Source: Neptuniibacter sp. (GTDB lineage Bacteria > Pseudomonadota > Gammaproteobacteria > Pseudomonadales > Balneatricaceae). Taken from it: a stretch of 8,375 nt of DNA. The notes beneath the pieces are model-generated. The model ran no database searches. It had not been told where the DNA came from and saw nothing but the letters and a program-made list of their open reading frames with translations. Below are positions 8,191 to 8,375 of the stretch, in pieces. The stretch is from assembly GCA_030149405.1 (NCBI GenBank), contig JASBRM010000221.1, positions 1 to 8,375 on the forward strand, in the 5' to 3' direction. How positions within the stretch are numbered: position 1 is the first letter of the stretch; the number at the start of each line of letters is the position of its first letter. The translations under genes and the position numbers were made by a program.

Positions 8191-8375
8191 ATGTCTGATA
8201 AAACGGTATTATCTGCAAAAGCTGGAGATGAAATAAATCTAAGTAATACTTCATCTGACTCTGTCAAATATGAAATTGACTGTGGAGAATATGGAGTCAT
8301 TTCATTTACTGGAATTATTGGAAGTACTGCAACCATCAAAGTTGGAACTATTGCTCCCACCATAACTATCCTTGA
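8191..8375 (+). CDS. Hypothetical protein, N-terminal part (continues beyond the window)
   Basis: Not recognised. An open frame of 61 complete codons runs from the ATG to the window edge without a stop. It starts MSDKTVLSAKAGDEINLSNT and is rich in Ser, Thr, Ile and Gly with alternating hydrophobic residues (ISFTGIIGSTATIKVG), suggesting beta strands. There is no signal peptide or membrane segment in the visible part. AGGGAG at 8179-8184, 6 bases before the ATG, is a near-ideal ribosome site and makes the start convincing. Its AT-rich composition matches the gene at 7321, from which it is separated by 75 bases, so the two are probably one transcription unit. Codon bias and the ribosome site favour this frame over the overlapping open frame on the other strand. 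Confidence 0.7.
   Translation, partial: MSDKTVLSAKAGDEINLSNTSSDSVKYEIDCGEYGVISFTGIIGSTATIKVGTIAPTITIL

Noticed and set aside
8109..8363. 84-codon minus-strand open frame at the window end
   Set aside because: It overlaps the + frame at 8191, which has a near-ideal ribosome site and continues the same-strand layout; the minus frame shows no domain.

Overview
The window looks like a gammaproteobacterial chromosome segment, most likely from a marine Oceanospirillales-type organism. This is inferred from the FadB/FadA and EtfB/EtfA sequences, the fadB-fadA order and moderate GC; no taxonomic search could be run. All supported genes lie on the + strand.

Region 1 (1-1016) is the 3' part of a membrane-bound diguanylate cyclase gene: transmembrane segment, HAMP-like linker, coiled coil and GGDEF domain. 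It appears broken. An in-frame TGA sits at 79-81, and a one-base loss near 789/790 splits the GGDEF domain, although the catalytic GGEEF and inhibitory RxxD motifs are intact. The following 246-bp gap holds a small hairpin with a long T/G tract (likely a terminator) and a weak promoter candidate.

Region 2 (1263-6441) is the metabolic core, a compact etfB-etfA-fadB-fadA operon. FadB (hydratase and 3-hydroxyacyl-CoA dehydrogenase) and FadA (thiolase) form the fatty-acid beta-oxidation complex. EtfAB is the flavoprotein that takes electrons from acyl-CoA dehydrogenases, which catalyse the first step of the same cycle, so the operon pairs the cycle with its electron sink. All catalytic residues checked are present. 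Two hairpins lie in the etfA-fadB gap, one enclosing the etfA stop codon. A strong intrinsic terminator follows fadA.

Region 3 (6540-7130) encodes an unrecognised single-pass membrane protein: N-terminal anchor, Pro/Glu/Ala-rich linker and a helical C-terminal domain of about 80 residues, a layout like ZipA but without the ZipA domain.

Region 4 (about 7131-8375) is more AT-rich, uses different codons and looks acquired. It encodes an unrecognised two-helix membrane protein with a coiled coil and a small C-terminal domain, then the start of a second unrecognised gene that runs off the window. Between them is a 75-bp gap with competing hairpins near the second gene's Shine-Dalgarno sequence. 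This pair is the best candidate for something undescribed, but nothing in the sequence shows its function. No tRNA, rRNA, CRISPR array or insertion sequence was seen.
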